Of a stretch of 9,174 bases of DNA, positions 1 to 7,049 are shown piece after piece. The notes beneath the pieces are model-generated. The model had not been told where the DNA came from, ran no database searches, and was given only the letters and a program-made list of their open reading frames with translations. The position numbers were made by a program, and so were the translations under genes. This stretch comes from Anaerolineales bacterium (lineage in GTDB: Bacteria; Chloroflexota; Anaerolineae; Anaerolineales; UBA4823). How positions within the stretch are numbered: the stretch's first letter is position 1; the number at the start of each line of letters is the position of its first letter. The stretch lies in NCBI GenBank assembly GCA_016932955.1, contig JAFGBV010000306.1, positions 1-9,174 of the forward strand, written 5' to 3'.

Positions 1-114
1 CTGGACTGGCTGCTGACCAAATCCGAGAAAATTCAGAAGGCTCACCGCCTCAGTATGGCCTGGCGGCTGATGGATGCCGCGCTCGATTTTCAGGAATCCC
101 TGTTTGTAGCGTAG
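1..114 (+). CDS. C-terminal end of an unrecognised protein (partial)
   Basis: Frame 1 is open from the window edge to a TAG at 112-114, giving 37 residues that begin LDWLLTKSEKIQKAHRL and end FQESLFVA. The stretch is helical-looking and mixed basic/hydrophobic, with codon use and G+C like the neighbouring genes. I do not recognise the family and no catalytic motif is visible. The frame closes cleanly and is followed by AT-rich, gene-free DNA, which supports a genuine gene end over a chance frame. The rest of the gene lies outside the window. Confidence 0.55.
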   Translation: MDWLLTKSEKIQKAHRLSMAWRLMDAALDFQESLFVA

Positions 115-417
115 CCTTGGCGTACATTTGCTATCAATTGACCGATCATGAGTGAATTATCAAAAACATTTCAGAGAGTGTCTAAGATAGATGGGGCGCA
201 AATCAGCAGGCTGTGGATAGTCAGGAGACTGACTTTGCAACCTGCATCAGCTATACGATTATTGTTTAACGTCATACAACTATATACACTCATAATAATC
301 TACATGACATCTCCCCCTCGGATTACTCGATTCCGAACACACCGATGCGACCTGAACTTACGATTTTAACGCTGGCCGGTCTTTTTTCTAATGGGCATAG
401 TTTTGAAAGGTTTAATC
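115..417. other. Gene-free, AT-rich interval before the M24 gene
   Basis: About 300 bases with no convincing gene; the only longer frame (148-369) has no ribosome-binding site and an atypical composition. Three small structures are visible. AGTCAG-GAGA-CTGACT at 219-234 is a 6-bp stem closed by a GNRA-type tetraloop and could be a weak terminator for the upstream gene. GATTATT (257-263) and AATAATC (294-300) are an inverted pair separated by 30 bases. The AT-rich run 281-300 is where a promoter for the M24 gene would be expected, but I see no well-spaced -35/-10 pair. A T6 run at 382-387 lacks a clear stem. Confidence 0.4.
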
Positions 418-1548
418 ATGGGGATTCGGATGGATCGTATAAAAAATGCTCAGGCACTGATGCGCGAGCAGGGCATGGTCGGCATCATGATCATGAACCA
501 CGATGATTACCGCTACTTCTTTGGTCGAGATTGGGCACAGCCGCGAGCCATCATCCCCAGCCAGGGTCCCCCAATCATGATTTCATTTGCGGGTGAAGAA
601 CCGGAACTGCGTGACTATGTCGGGGAAGCGGAAGTAAAGCTCTTTACCAGCGTGGGGGAACAGATCAGCGATGTGTCCAGGACTTTCCGCGGTCTGATCG
701 AGACAATGGGTGCTCCGCCGCAGGATGGAAAGATGAAGGTTGGTATGCAGATGTGGTTCGATACCCCGGCCTTCCTCGTCGATCTGTTCCGGCGGGCTGT
801 TTCCCGTCTGGAACTGGTTCCTTCTGATCCGGTGATGGACGCTCTGCGTTCAGTGAAGGAGCCTGCCGAAATCGAACACATGCGCGAAGCCCAGCGCATC
901 GCCAGATTAGGAATGGACCGTGCCAGGGAGATGCTGCGTGCCGGTGTGACCGCCCACGAGGTAGCGACCGAAGTTCTCTACACAATGATGAAAGCTGGTG
1001 CGGATGGCACCAGCACCCCGCTCTACGTCAACTTTGGCGTGTACACGTGTATGCTTCACGGCGGTCTGAGTCCAGAGCCGCTGGCAGAGGGAGACCTTGC
1101 AACAATCGATCTGACGCCACAGGTCGAAGGCTACTGTGCTAACCTTGCCCGCACCTTTGTGCTGGGCCAGCCCGATGAGACACAGCAGAAGCTGTTCGAT
1201 ACCTACTCGGAAATGGTTGAGGAGACCCGCGTGATGCTGAAGCCCGGTGTGGCAGTCAAGGAGCTTGACGCCCGTGGGAAGGAAATCTGCACCTCCCGTG
1301 GGCTGGGCGACTATCACGTTAATGGCATTTCTCACGGCATCGGCTTGCGGTTTGAAGAAATCCCAGCTTCGACCATTATCCCACAGCACCACAACTTCCG
1401 GGTGAAAGAAGGTATGACCATGACAATCGGCCATACGGTGCTTGCCATTCCTGGCGTTGGTGGCCTTCGCAATGAGGATGTCTACCTGGTGACTCCTGCC
1501 GGTGCAGAGATTCTGCACCCGTATACCTGCGAATTCGTGGTGAACTGA
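418..1548 (+). CDS. M24 family (aminopeptidase P/creatinase-like) protein with non-canonical active site
   Basis: A 376-residue protein with the M24B layout: a creatinase-type N-terminal domain (about residues 1-140) and a pita-bread catalytic domain (about 150-376). The ATG at 418 is chosen because GAAAGG at 405-410 sits 7 bases upstream; an ATG at 391 would add nine residues. Compared with E. coli PepP, the substrate-pocket His (H214, in CMLHGG), first metal Asp (D231), metal His (H306, in SHGIGL) and last metal Glu (E353, in LRNEDV) are present. The second metal Asp is N242 (GYCANLARTF), the metal Glu of the usual TxEP motif is G338 (TMTIGH), and the catalytic His seven residues after H306 is E313. 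Five-ligand dinuclear metal binding therefore looks lost. Known relatives without metal include creatinase. It could be a creatinase- or ectoine-hydrolase-type C-N hydrolase, a non-catalytic homologue, or an unusual peptidase. Fold assignment is confident; substrate is unknown. Confidence 0.88.
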   Translation: MGIRMDRIKNAQALMREQGMVGIMIMNHDDYRYFFGRDWAQPRAIIPSQGPPIMISFAGEEPELRDYVGEAEVKLFTSVGEQISDVSRTFRGLIETMGAPPQDGKMKVGMQMWFDTPAFLVDLFRRAVSRLELVPSDPVMDALRSVKEPAEIEHMREAQRIARLGMDRAREMLRAGVTAHEVATEVLYTMMKAGADGTSTPLYVNFGVYTCMLHGGLSPEPLAEGDLATIDLTPQVEGYCANLARTFVLGQPDETQQKLFDTYSEMVEETRVMLKPGVAVKELDARGKEICTSRGLGDYHVNGISHGIGLRFEEIPASTIIPQHHNFRVKEGMTMTIGHTVLAIPGVGGLRNEDVYLVTPAGAEILHPYTCEFVVN

Positions 1549-1592
1549 GTCACCGCAATATCCCTGCGGGGCAAGTCTTGCCTGAGTGCTAC

Positions 1593-1608
1593 AATCACCT
1601 TCGTGATT
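1593..1608 (+). terminator. Possible weak terminator after the M24 gene
   Basis: AATCAC-CTTC-GTGATT forms a perfect 6-bp stem with a 4-base loop, 45 bases past the M24 stop, followed by ATTTCCT instead of a clean U-run. A second short palindrome (1570-1582) precedes it. Position suits transcription termination, but the weak U-tract keeps this tentative. Confidence 0.35.
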
Positions 1609-1801
1609 ATTTCCTGATTGGCCTTTAAACAAGGCTTTGAAGTAGAGAATCCGCTATGAGCTGCCACTTTGTTATGAGAATCTAACCAAGTGCGGACTCA
1701 TCGCAGCCATCTGAGTTTCGGCCTATCATTGGACAACTACTTTGGATCGTTACAAGTCACTCGACGAATGGCTGCTGGCATCTGGCCCTTTTTTGACCTA
1801 A

Positions 1802-1837
1802 AATAATAAGTGATAAGTGTAGTTATCGGCTATTATT
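1802..1837. repeat. 36-bp dyad upstream of the recombinase (candidate recombination or operator site)
   Basis: Nested inverted arms are arranged AATAATA (1802-1808), 3 unpaired bases, GATAA (1812-1816), 6-base centre GTGTAG (1817-1822), TTATC (1823-1827), 3 unpaired bases, TATTATT (1831-1837). The two 15-base half-sites around a 6-base centre resemble the geometry of tyrosine-recombinase core sites such as dif or lox. It ends 30 bp before the recombinase start, so an autoregulatory operator is the main alternative. Confidence 0.5.
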
Positions 1838-1867
1838 CGCAAATCGCTACAGGAAGAAAAAGGCGCT

Positions 1868-3058
1868 ATGAATCATGATCTGACCACGGTCATCAATGGG
1901 GAAATCGTCGAGCAGGACGACCGGCCAGAAGATGCTGCGCTGACCACCATCGAACAGTTCAGCCAGCTGAGTGCCGTCAGCCCGGAAGTGGCGCTCTCCC
2001 GGCCACTGGGCGACATTGTCAAAGCCACACTGGATGCCGCCTGCAAAAGCGCCAACACCCGGCGGGCTTACGAGATGGCGATTGGCCTCTTTGTGCAGTT
2101 CCTCGAAGACAGCCTCACCGCCCGGCAATACCAGGCGCTGGACGAAGCGGGCTGGCTCCCGCTCGCCGAACAGGTAAAAGAGGGGCGTCGTCACAACTGG
2201 CAGTGGCAGGGACAGGCGCGAGTGCTGCGAGCGGTTACCCCGGCACTGCTTGATGGCTTTGCCGTCTGGCGCGAGGGTCAGGGAGACAGCCGCAGCACAG
2301 TCGCCCAGCGCATTCCGATTGTCAGAACTTTCCTCAGTGTCGCCTTCCGCGAAAACGTCCTCACCCCCGACCAGGCGCATATACTGGGGATTAAACCCTA
2401 TCAATCACGCCACAGCCGCAGCGAGCAGCCGGTGGGCCGTCGGCTGACCAGAGTCGAGGTCCGAAAGCTTCGGGGGGCTATCGCGGGCAAAGACGACGGT
2501 GAGATCCCCAACAAGGCCGTCCGCGACCGGGCCATCGTCGACCTGATGCTCTTCGCCGGTTTGCGGCGCAGCGAGGTGGCTGACCTGCATATGGGCAGCT
2601 TCGCCCAGGATGGCGGGCGCTGGTGGCTGATCTTTTCAGGTAAGGGAGACAAACCGCGCCGGGTGCCGATCCACCCGCAGCTCTACAAAAGCCTGATCGC
2701 CTGGTTTGAGCGGGCAGGCCTGACCTGGCATGAACACAACACGCCGGTGTTCTATTCAGTCAACAAAGGCGATGAACTTCTGACCCCGAAAGGCGAGCGG
2801 TCTCCGCTGCCGTCCACAGCGATTGGGCGGCTGGTGGCCGAATACGGCCATGTGGCGGAACTGGCCCCGCGAAACGGCAAGGGACGGCTGGGGTCCCATG
2901 ACCTGCGCCGCACCTTTGCCCGCAACGCTTACGACAACGGCGCGGCGCTGCCGAAGATACAGCTCATCCTGGGACACGTTGATGTGAAGACCACCATGAA
3001 ATACATTGGGGCCGAAGTGGATGACACTGACACTGCCGTCGATTATGTGAAGTATTAG
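1868..3058 (+). CDS. Tyrosine recombinase/integrase (phage integrase family, intact)
   Basis: A 396-residue site-specific recombinase. An N-terminal extension (1-~45) precedes a SAM-like core-binding domain (about 50-190), then the catalytic domain (about 205-390). All active-site residues are visible: R233 in AGLRRSE, K259 in SGKGDKPRR, H344 and R347 in HDLRRTF, H370 in ILGHVD and nucleophile Y379 in MKYIG. The enzyme should cut and rejoin DNA through a 3'-phosphotyrosine at paired inverted sites. The start ATG follows AGGAAG/AAAAGG at 5-11 bases. No excisionase or cargo gene is obvious next to it, so integrative element, XerC-like and orphan recombinase all remain possible. Its DNA is more G+C-rich than neighbours (43 of 60 G+C at 2521-2580 versus 31 of 60 at 6001-6060 in the permease), hinting at a different origin. 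The stop is followed by a small GGGG-GACA-CCCC hairpin (3075-3086). Confidence 0.93.
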   Translation: MNHDLTTVINGEIVEQDDRPEDAALTTIEQFSQLSAVSPEVALSRPLGDIVKATLDAACKSANTRRAYEMAIGLFVQFLEDSLTARQYQALDEAGWLPLAEQVKEGRRHNWQWQGQARVLRAVTPALLDGFAVWREGQGDSRSTVAQRIPIVRTFLSVAFRENVLTPDQAHILGIKPYQSRHSRSEQPVGRRLTRVEVRKLRGAIAGKDDGEIPNKAVRDRAIVDLMLFAGLRRSEVADLHMGSFAQDGGRWWLIFSGKGDKPRRVPIHPQLYKSLIAWFERAGLTWHEHNTPVFYSVNKGDELLTPKGERSPLPSTAIGRLVAEYGHVAELAPRNGKGRLGSHDLRRTFARNAYDNGAALPKIQLILGHVDVKTTMKYIGAEVDDTDTAVDYVKY

Positions 3059-3133
3059 CGGGGAAAAAGGCGACGGGGGACACCCCAAAAACCTCCGTAG
3101 AACCAGGCGAGTGAAGTTTGCTCTGGTAAATTC

Positions 3134-3343
3134 CTAAATGCAGGGTGAATTCGGGGGGCTTTCGAACGATAAGTGGATCAGTGATCGCCGATCAAAAACA
3201 CCGGGGATGCCTGCTTCACCGCGTGTGGCCGAGACCAGCACAACGCGTACCCCTTCAGCGGCGTATTTGGCCAGCGTGCCGCCCAGCGGGAAGCTCTCAT
3301 CATCCGGATGGGCCAGCACCACCAGCAGGCTTTGCACAGACAT
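3134..3343 (-). pseudogene. Truncated PIG-L/LmbE-type deacetylase (N-terminal fragment)
   Basis: The first ~48 codons read as the beta-strand and zinc-binding start of a PIG-L deacetylase: [20 protein letters not shown], carrying the AHPDDE metal motif, then [13 protein letters not shown]. Homology stops there and the frame continues into about 20 unrelated residues to a TAG at 3136. Family members are usually 200-250 residues and need a second HxxH-type motif, so this copy cannot be active. The ATG at 3343 is preferred because AAAGGG lies 6 bases upstream; an ATG at 3349 abuts that site. It starts 11 bases after the ferredoxin stop, so it was the last gene of the minus-strand cluster. Intact relatives deacetylate N-acetylglucosaminyl substrates, including low-molecular-weight thiol precursors (MshB, BshB); that role here is inference. 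The missing 3' part is not found elsewhere in the window. Confidence 0.8.
3182..3194. repeat. 13-bp perfect palindrome at the PIG-L break point
   Basis: TGATCG-C-CGATCA has 6-bp arms around one base. On the minus strand it falls within the first codons after PIG-L similarity ends (GIPGV then FDRRSLI), so it marks the junction. GATAAGTG at 3168-3175, just beside it, also occurs at 1812-1819 in the dyad upstream of the recombinase. Confidence 0.5.
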
Positions 3344-3354
3344 CTGCATCCCTT

Positions 3355-3714
3355 TTAGCGATCAGAAGATCCATGCTGCTGAATGTCGTACTTCTGTGGG
3401 TTGTCGCGCAGCATATCTTTGGCCTGACGCAGTAGTTTGCGCTTCCGGATCACCTGCCGGATGTAGCCCTGTGACGGGAATTCAATGGCATCCTGGGTGC
3501 AGATCGTGGCACAGGTAGTGCAGCCGACCATACACATCGTTGGTTTAGCCACGACGGGCTTGTTCTGGTCGTAGTCAAAGGCATAGACACCTCGTCCGCA
3601 CGAGGTGACACACATTCCGCAGCCCACACAGCGGTCGGTGACGACGGTGGGGTGCCAGGCGATGTCCTCACGAGGAATTCCGTGCCAGGCGTTATTGTCT
3701 GTGTTAGTGCTCAA
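3355..3714 (-). CDS. Ferredoxin-type protein with two [4Fe-4S] clusters
   Basis: A 119-residue soluble protein with two cluster motifs: C29-x2-C32-x2-C35-x3-C39 ([11 protein letters not shown]) and C61-x3-C65-x2-C68-x3-C72 ([12 protein letters not shown]). Neither last Cys is followed by the usual Pro, and the second motif has three residues between its first two Cys, as in some 8Fe ferredoxins. A conserved-looking [13 protein letters not shown] stretch precedes cluster I and a basic, helical tail (about 85-119, [11 protein letters not shown]) follows cluster II, perhaps for docking a partner. The start is TTG at 3714 with GAGAGG (3721-3726) 6 bases upstream; the next in-frame ATG would remove cluster I. 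It probably supplies low-potential electrons to a cluster partner such as the thioredoxin-like or FmdE protein, which is inferred from context only. Confidence 0.92.
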   Translation of the reverse strand: MSTNTDNNAWHGIPREDIAWHPTVVTDRCVGCGMCVTSCGRGVYAFDYDQNKPVVAKPTMCMVGCTTCATICTQDAIEFPSQGYIRQVIRKRKLLRQAKDMLRDNPQKYDIQQHGSSDR

Positions 3715-3754
3715 AATTTACCTCTCTATACAGTCGTATCTCCTAAAGAGGGTT

Positions 3755-3832
3755 TCAGTTCTTGATGTAGCCAAGCTCATCCCGCACCGGGATGCAGCAA
3801 AGATATAGCAGATTAGAGTTCTCAATCGACAT
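3755..3832 (-). CDS. Putative 25-residue microprotein between TSUP transporter and ferredoxin
   Basis: A short frame, ATG at 3832 to TGA at 3755, with one of the best ribosome-binding sites in the window: AGGAGG at 3840-3845, 7 bases before the ATG and only a few bases from the TSUP stop. The peptide starts MSIENSNLLYLCCIPV, with a Cys-Cys pair in a hydrophobic centre, and ends in a polar, mixed-charge tail (RDELGYIKN). The next gene starts about 40 bases beyond with its own GAGAGG. It is not recognised as any family. It could be a small thiol/metal-binding accessory peptide, a membrane-associated modulator of the transporter, or a leader peptide controlling ferredoxin translation. A relic of a longer gene cannot be excluded. 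Confidence 0.5.
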   Translation of the reverse strand: MSIENSNLLYLCCIPVRDELGYIKN

Positions 3833-3846
3833 TTCCTTACCTCCTG

Positions 3847-4608
3847 TTACCCGGCTAATAGCACATCCTTGACAAGGATCAGCGCCGCGACCCCCAACAG
3901 CACAATCCCAAACACGATCTTGACACCGCGTGGCTTGAGCCGATTTGCCATCACGCGTGAACCAAGCTGGCTGCCGACCAGGACACTGAGAGCGGCTGCA
4001 ATCCAGATACCCCATTGAGGGGATGCGGCTGTCGCAAGATGTGAGATGAAACTCGATATGCCAGATCCGGTCACGACGACCGCCGAGGATGCTGCGGCGG
4101 CCTGGGCATCCAACCCCGCGATGTATAGCAGCGGAACAACGAAGCTCCCACCGCCACGCCCGATTAACCCGGCGATTAACCCCAGTACACTTCCCGCTGT
4201 TATCCCCAGGATGATCCGTCCCCGTGGTGACAGGTCACCCGTCTTTGGCTTCCAGCCTGACAGCATCAGCACTGCTGCCGCTGCCGTGAACAGTGCAAAG
4301 AAAACCAGCAGCGGCTTAACCGGAATCTGCACATTCAGCCAGGCTCCCAGCGGTGCAAAGGCGATCATCGTCACCCCAAACGGAAGCGCGACCTGCCAGT
4401 TGATCAACTTCTTGCGGGCATAAGTGACTGCTGCCGAACTGCTGTTCACCACATTGAGTAACATCCCCAATGGAATAGCCTCGGTCTTGAAGTCCATCCC
4501 CATCCAGAACAGGATAGGGATATAAAGCTGTGAGCCGCCCATACCCAGCATAGAAAACACAAAAGCGATGATGAAGAACAGAGGTGGCACCAGGTAGAAG
4601 ATATTCAT
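3847..4608 (-). CDS. TSUP (TauE/SafE) family membrane transporter
   Basis: A 253-residue, very hydrophobic protein with about eight membrane segments in two homologous halves. Each half carries the family's glycine-rich signature: MLGMGGSQLYIPIL (about residues 20-33) and GLIGRGGGSFVVPLL (about 146-160). TSUP proteins move sulfur-containing anions or organosulfur compounds (sulfite, sulfoacetate, thiosulfate in characterised members) across the cytoplasmic membrane. The ATG at 4608 lies 2 bases past the rhodanese stop and has only a weak AGAG upstream, so it is probably translated by coupling to the rhodanese. Pairing with a rhodanese is common for TSUP genes and supports a sulfur-species substrate; direction and exact substrate are unknown. 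Confidence 0.92.
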   Translation of the reverse strand: MNIFYLVPPLFFIIAFVFSMLGMGGSQLYIPILFWMGMDFKTEAIPLGMLLNVVNSSSAAVTYARKKLINWQVALPFGVTMIAFAPLGAWLNVQIPVKPLLVFFALFTAAAAVLMLSGWKPKTGDLSPRGRIILGITAGSVLGLIAGLIGRGGGSFVVPLLYIAGLDAQAAAASSAVVVTGSGISSFISHLATAASPQWGIWIAAALSVLVGSQLGSRVMANRLKPRGVKIVFGIVLLGVAALILVKDVLLAG

Positions 4609-4610
4609 TG

Positions 4611-5006
4611 TTATTTACTCTGGGCCAGCTTAAGCACTTTACCCGGCTTAAGCTCGGCCGCCAATTCAGGATAACGGGCATCAAGAATGCGAACATTGCT
4701 GCGCCCCTTGGTCTGGAGATAGGCGTAGCCGATTGCCGAGCGCACACCAGACGAGCAAAAGACTGCTACCAGCCTGTCATCAGGCACCTCCTGCCAGCGG
4801 GCTGGAAGCTCATGGATGGGAATGTGCAGGGCAAATGGCAGTGCCAGGTAGTCGATTTCTTCTGGTGAGCGAGTGTCCAGCAAAACGACCTCCTCACCTG
4901 ACCGCATTCGTTCAAAGAATTGCGCAGCCATTATTTTATGCTGGGCTGTCCCCCAAAAATTCAGGTCAAGGTCGGCAAGCCATTCATCAAACGTTTTTTC
5001 AGCCAT
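4611..5006 (-). CDS. Single-domain rhodanese-like sulfurtransferase
   Basis: A 131-residue cytoplasmic protein with one rhodanese domain (about 22-125). Visible features are VVLLDTRSPEEIDYLALPFA (the CH2A-like segment), HIPIHELP, and the active-site loop C84-S-S-G-V-R, a six-residue loop typical of sulfur rather than arsenate/phosphatase variants. C84 should carry a persulfide and pass sulfane sulfur to a thiol acceptor. A short N-terminal extension (about 1-20, EWLADLDLNFWG) is outside the domain. AGGAGG lies 9 bases before the ATG at 5006. It is tightly packed between the FmdE-like gene and the TSUP transporter, consistent with trapping or delivering sulfur moved by the transporter. No signal peptide is seen. 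Confidence 0.92.
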   Translation of the reverse strand: MAEKTFDEWLADLDLNFWGTAQHKIMAAQFFERMRSGEEVVLLDTRSPEEIDYLALPFALHIPIHELPARWQEVPDDRLVAVFCSSGVRSAIGYAYLQTKGRSNVRILDARYPELAAELKPGKVLKLAQSK

Positions 5007-5037
5007 GGTTATTAACCTCCTGTCTGCTTAGCCAGAT

Positions 5038-5637
5038 TTATTTCCCTGCACAGGGAATGCACAACACACGTCCGGCTTTAACCCGGGCATTTCGCTCGAC
5101 GACCATCTCGCCGCATTCCTCACAGACCACCGATTCGAACGTGTGTGGCAGCTCGTCGTGCCACTCATAGTCGAATACCTCACCAACGATTAGTAGATCC
5201 TCGATGGGCGCAGTCATAACTGCTTCGACCAGCGGCTCGCTGATGGAAGGATCGATCTGGGTGGGTGGCGTGCCCGCTTTGCGCAGCGCCATGAACTCTG
5301 TTTCTTTATTGCGCTGCATAGCTTCGGCACGGGGAACAACTCGAACAGCCTTTCCGTGTTTTCTATCGATCAGAGTTAAGCCCCACTTTCCATAATGCAG
5401 CTTCTTGATGTTACCCTTGCCAAAGGTACAGCCAGTTGCCACCTGGACCCCATCGGCAAAGCAGGTCGCGCAGTGGTTCTCATCCAGGTCAAGCAGAGCG
5501 ACCAGTGACCCGTCACCCACCCGTTCGACGCCCAGCTTTTCCATTGCAGCCAGGCTGGCCCGCAGTCCCATCGGCATGGCCGGGCACTTGTGCCCGTGAA
5601 AGAAGAGGCCGTATCCCAGAAGTTGTTGTGCATCCAT
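5038..5637 (-). CDS. FmdE-like zinc protein with C-terminal zinc ribbon
   Basis: A 199-residue protein of the FmdE family (named after a formylmethanofuran dehydrogenase-associated protein). The N-terminal domain holds FFHGHKCPAMPMGLRAS (H14, H16, C18) and ENHCATCFADGVQVATGCTFGKGNI (C56, C59, C70; given in two motifs, ENHCATC and ATGCTFGKGN). The C-terminal treble-clef/DksA-like zinc ribbon is C172-x2-C175 ... C193-x2-C196. AGGAG lies about 10 bases before the ATG at 5637. No other formylmethanofuran dehydrogenase subunit is present, so a role in that complex is not supported. Free-standing FmdE homologues in bacteria have no settled function. Metal or sulfur-species binding through the His/Cys set is a reasonable inference from motifs and neighbours. 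Confidence 0.9.
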   Translation of the reverse strand: MDAQQLLGYGLFFHGHKCPAMPMGLRASLAAMEKLGVERVGDGSLVALLDLDENHCATCFADGVQVATGCTFGKGNIKKLHYGKWGLTLIDRKHGKAVRVVPRAEAMQRNKETEFMALRKAGTPPTQIDPSISEPLVEAVMTAPIEDLLIVGEVFDYEWHDELPHTFESVVCEECGEMVVERNARVKAGRVLCIPCAGK

Positions 5638-5688
5638 TGTGAAGGTTCTCCTATTTGCAATGATTTATTTGTATTGACGATATGAACA

Positions 5689-7026
5689 TCAGATGGTGGT
5701 CATAAACAGGCCGAAGATATACCCGGCCAGTGTGCTGAAGATCGTCACCAAACCGACATAGACTGCTGTTTTCTTCCGCCCCAGAATCTTGTTGGTGATC
5801 AGGATGCTCTGCAGCGACAACTCCGGATCAGCCAACAGGTAGGCCAGCAGCGGGCCACGATGCATGCCCAGGTCAAGGAACATACGGGCGATAGGCACTT
5901 CGACCAGGGTGGGGAAATACATAAATACGCCAAACAACACACCGATCAGGTTCGCCCACAGCGTATTCCGCCCGGCCAGTGTCTGAACCCAATGCTCAGG
6001 GATAACAGCCTTCGCCATGCCAGCAACGAATACACCCAGGATCAGCAGAGGGAAAATCTGTTTGACGAACTTCCATGTCTCCCACAGCCATTCAGCGATC
6101 TCGTAGCGCTCAAAGCTTCGGGAAGCAACAATGCCAACTGCACTGATCAGTACCAGTTCGAAAACGAAACGCCCGGTAAACCCAATATCGAGGCTGCCGG
6201 TGGTGACACTTGGCGCAGCCAGCAGCAGAGTAAGTGCCACCAGCGTCATCGCCGCATATGTCCAGCGGTTGAAGGACTCGATCACGTTCTCCAATCCCTT
6301 GTAGGCAACCAGGGCTATGGCGATTAACATCAGGATAAGCAGCGCACCCTGTGGAGTCAGGCCCACAGCTTCAAGCGCACTGAGTAGTGACGGAGGCATT
6401 TCGATGGGGAGGTTGACACTGAACCAGGTGCCGGTCAGCAGGTCGATTTGCAGCGTACCGACGATAAGCACGGCAATCAGCAGTCCAAAGACAATCCATA
6501 CCGCAGGCTTTACCGTTGCGGTCTGGTCAAACATGCCATTATCCTGCATCTCAGCAGCGCGGGCGGCTTCCTCTTTACGAAACAGCCAGGCCATGATCAC
6601 GCCGATACCGATACCAAACGTAATCGACAGGATGATACGCGCCAGCGCTATGTCCATGCCAATGGCGGCCCCGGTATAGGCGATAGCCAGGATGTTGACC
6701 GCCGGACCAACGAACAGGAATGTAATGGCTGCACCCAGCCCGGCTCCTCGCTTCCAGATACCGGCGAAGAGCGGAAGAATGGTGCATGAGCAGACCGCCA
6801 GGATGAAACCACCGACTGCCGAGGCCGGGTAGCTGATATATTTGGGTGCTTTTGGGCCGAGGTACTTAGTAATCACCTCTTTGGGAATCATGGCACTCAT
6901 ATATCCGGCAATAATGAAGGCTGGAACAAGGCACAGCAGTACGTGAGCAGCTAGATAGTCAAGCAGACCTGTCCAGCCCGACCACAGCAGCAAACCTAGA
7001 TAATCAAGTACAGTCTGAAACGTCAT
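5689..7026 (-). CDS. DUF318/ArsP-type permease (PF03773-like)
   Basis: A 445-residue integral membrane protein with roughly ten hydrophobic segments in two halves joined by a charged cytoplasmic loop (about 150-170, FRKEEAARAAEMQ). The family signature is clear in half one: C79-S-C81-TILPLFAGIWKRGA followed by FLFVGPAVN. Half two has the paired VFMYFPTLVEVPIARMF and LLADPELSLQSILI segments. Relatives include ArsP, an efflux permease for trivalent organoarsenicals, and many uncharacterised YraQ-type permeases. The ArsR plus thioredoxin-like plus DUF318 permease order seen here recurs in many bacteria and archaea. The ATG at 7026 has AAGGAG about 10 bases upstream. It has its own predicted promoter and ArsR-type operator at 7050-7096. 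Thiol-reactive metalloid export is the leading hypothesis, unproven. Confidence 0.92.
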   Translation of the reverse strand: MTFQTVLDYLGLLLWSGWTGLLDYLAAHVLLCLVPAFIIAGYMSAMIPKEVITKYLGPKAPKYISYPASAVGGFILAVCSCTILPLFAGIWKRGAGLGAAITFLFVGPAVNILAIAYTGAAIGMDIALARIILSITFGIGIGVIMAWLFRKEEAARAAEMQDNGMFDQTATVKPAVWIVFGLLIAVLIVGTLQIDLLTGTWFSVNLPIEMPPSLLSALEAVGLTPQGALLILMLIAIALVAYKGLENVIESFNRWTYAAMTLVALTLLLAAPSVTTGSLDIGFTGRFVFELVLISAVGIVASRSFERYEIAEWLWETWKFVKQIFPLLILGVFVAGMAKAVIPEHWVQTLAGRNTLWANLIGVLFGVFMYFPTLVEVPIARMFLDLGMHRGPLLAYLLADPELSLQSILITNKILGRKKTAVYVGLVTIFSTLAGYIFGLFMTTI

Positions 7027-7049
7027 AAGAGAGATTCTCCTTTTGTCAC

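Larger units (their letters stand above)
1549..1867. other. Intergenic region between M24 gene and recombinase
   Basis: No gene is seen in these 319 bases. It contains a 13-bp palindrome GGCAAG-T-CTTGCC at 1570-1582, a hairpin at 1593-1608, a T-run at 1789-1794 followed by TTGACC (1793-1798, a possible -35), and the 36-bp dyad at 1802-1837. A matching -10 for the TTGACC at 16-18 bp spacing is poor (AGTGTA), so the recombinase promoter is not resolved. The ribosome-binding site of the recombinase (AGGAAG 1851-1856 or AAAAGG 1857-1862) closes the region. Confidence 0.4.

Noticed and set aside
148..369. 73-codon + strand frame beginning MSELSKTFQRV
   Set aside because: No ribosome-binding site before the ATG, AT-rich atypical composition, no recognisable motif; it spans the expected promoter region.
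907..1632. 241-codon minus-strand frame opposite the M24 gene
   Set aside because: Antisense shadow of a clearly conserved protein; the translation is rich in His/Gln and shows no domain.
1847..2404. 185-codon minus-strand frame opposite the recombinase
   Set aside because: Antisense shadow in G+C-rich coding DNA; the recombinase frame has all catalytic residues.
3075..3086. Rho-independent terminator after the recombinase
   Set aside because: GGGG-GACA-CCCC is only a 4-bp stem and is followed by A, not T, on the + strand; on the minus strand the T-run is too far away.
3744..3757. Selenocysteine or readthrough extension of the microprotein at its TGA
   Set aside because: The frame meets a TAG within a few codons and no stem-loop suited to recoding is seen.
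5038..5637. Part of a formylmethanofuran dehydrogenase (methanogenesis or C1 pathway)
   Set aside because: The FmdE-type fold is clear, but no catalytic Fmd/Fwd subunits or C1 genes are in the window; the neighbours point to sulfur/metalloid chemistry.
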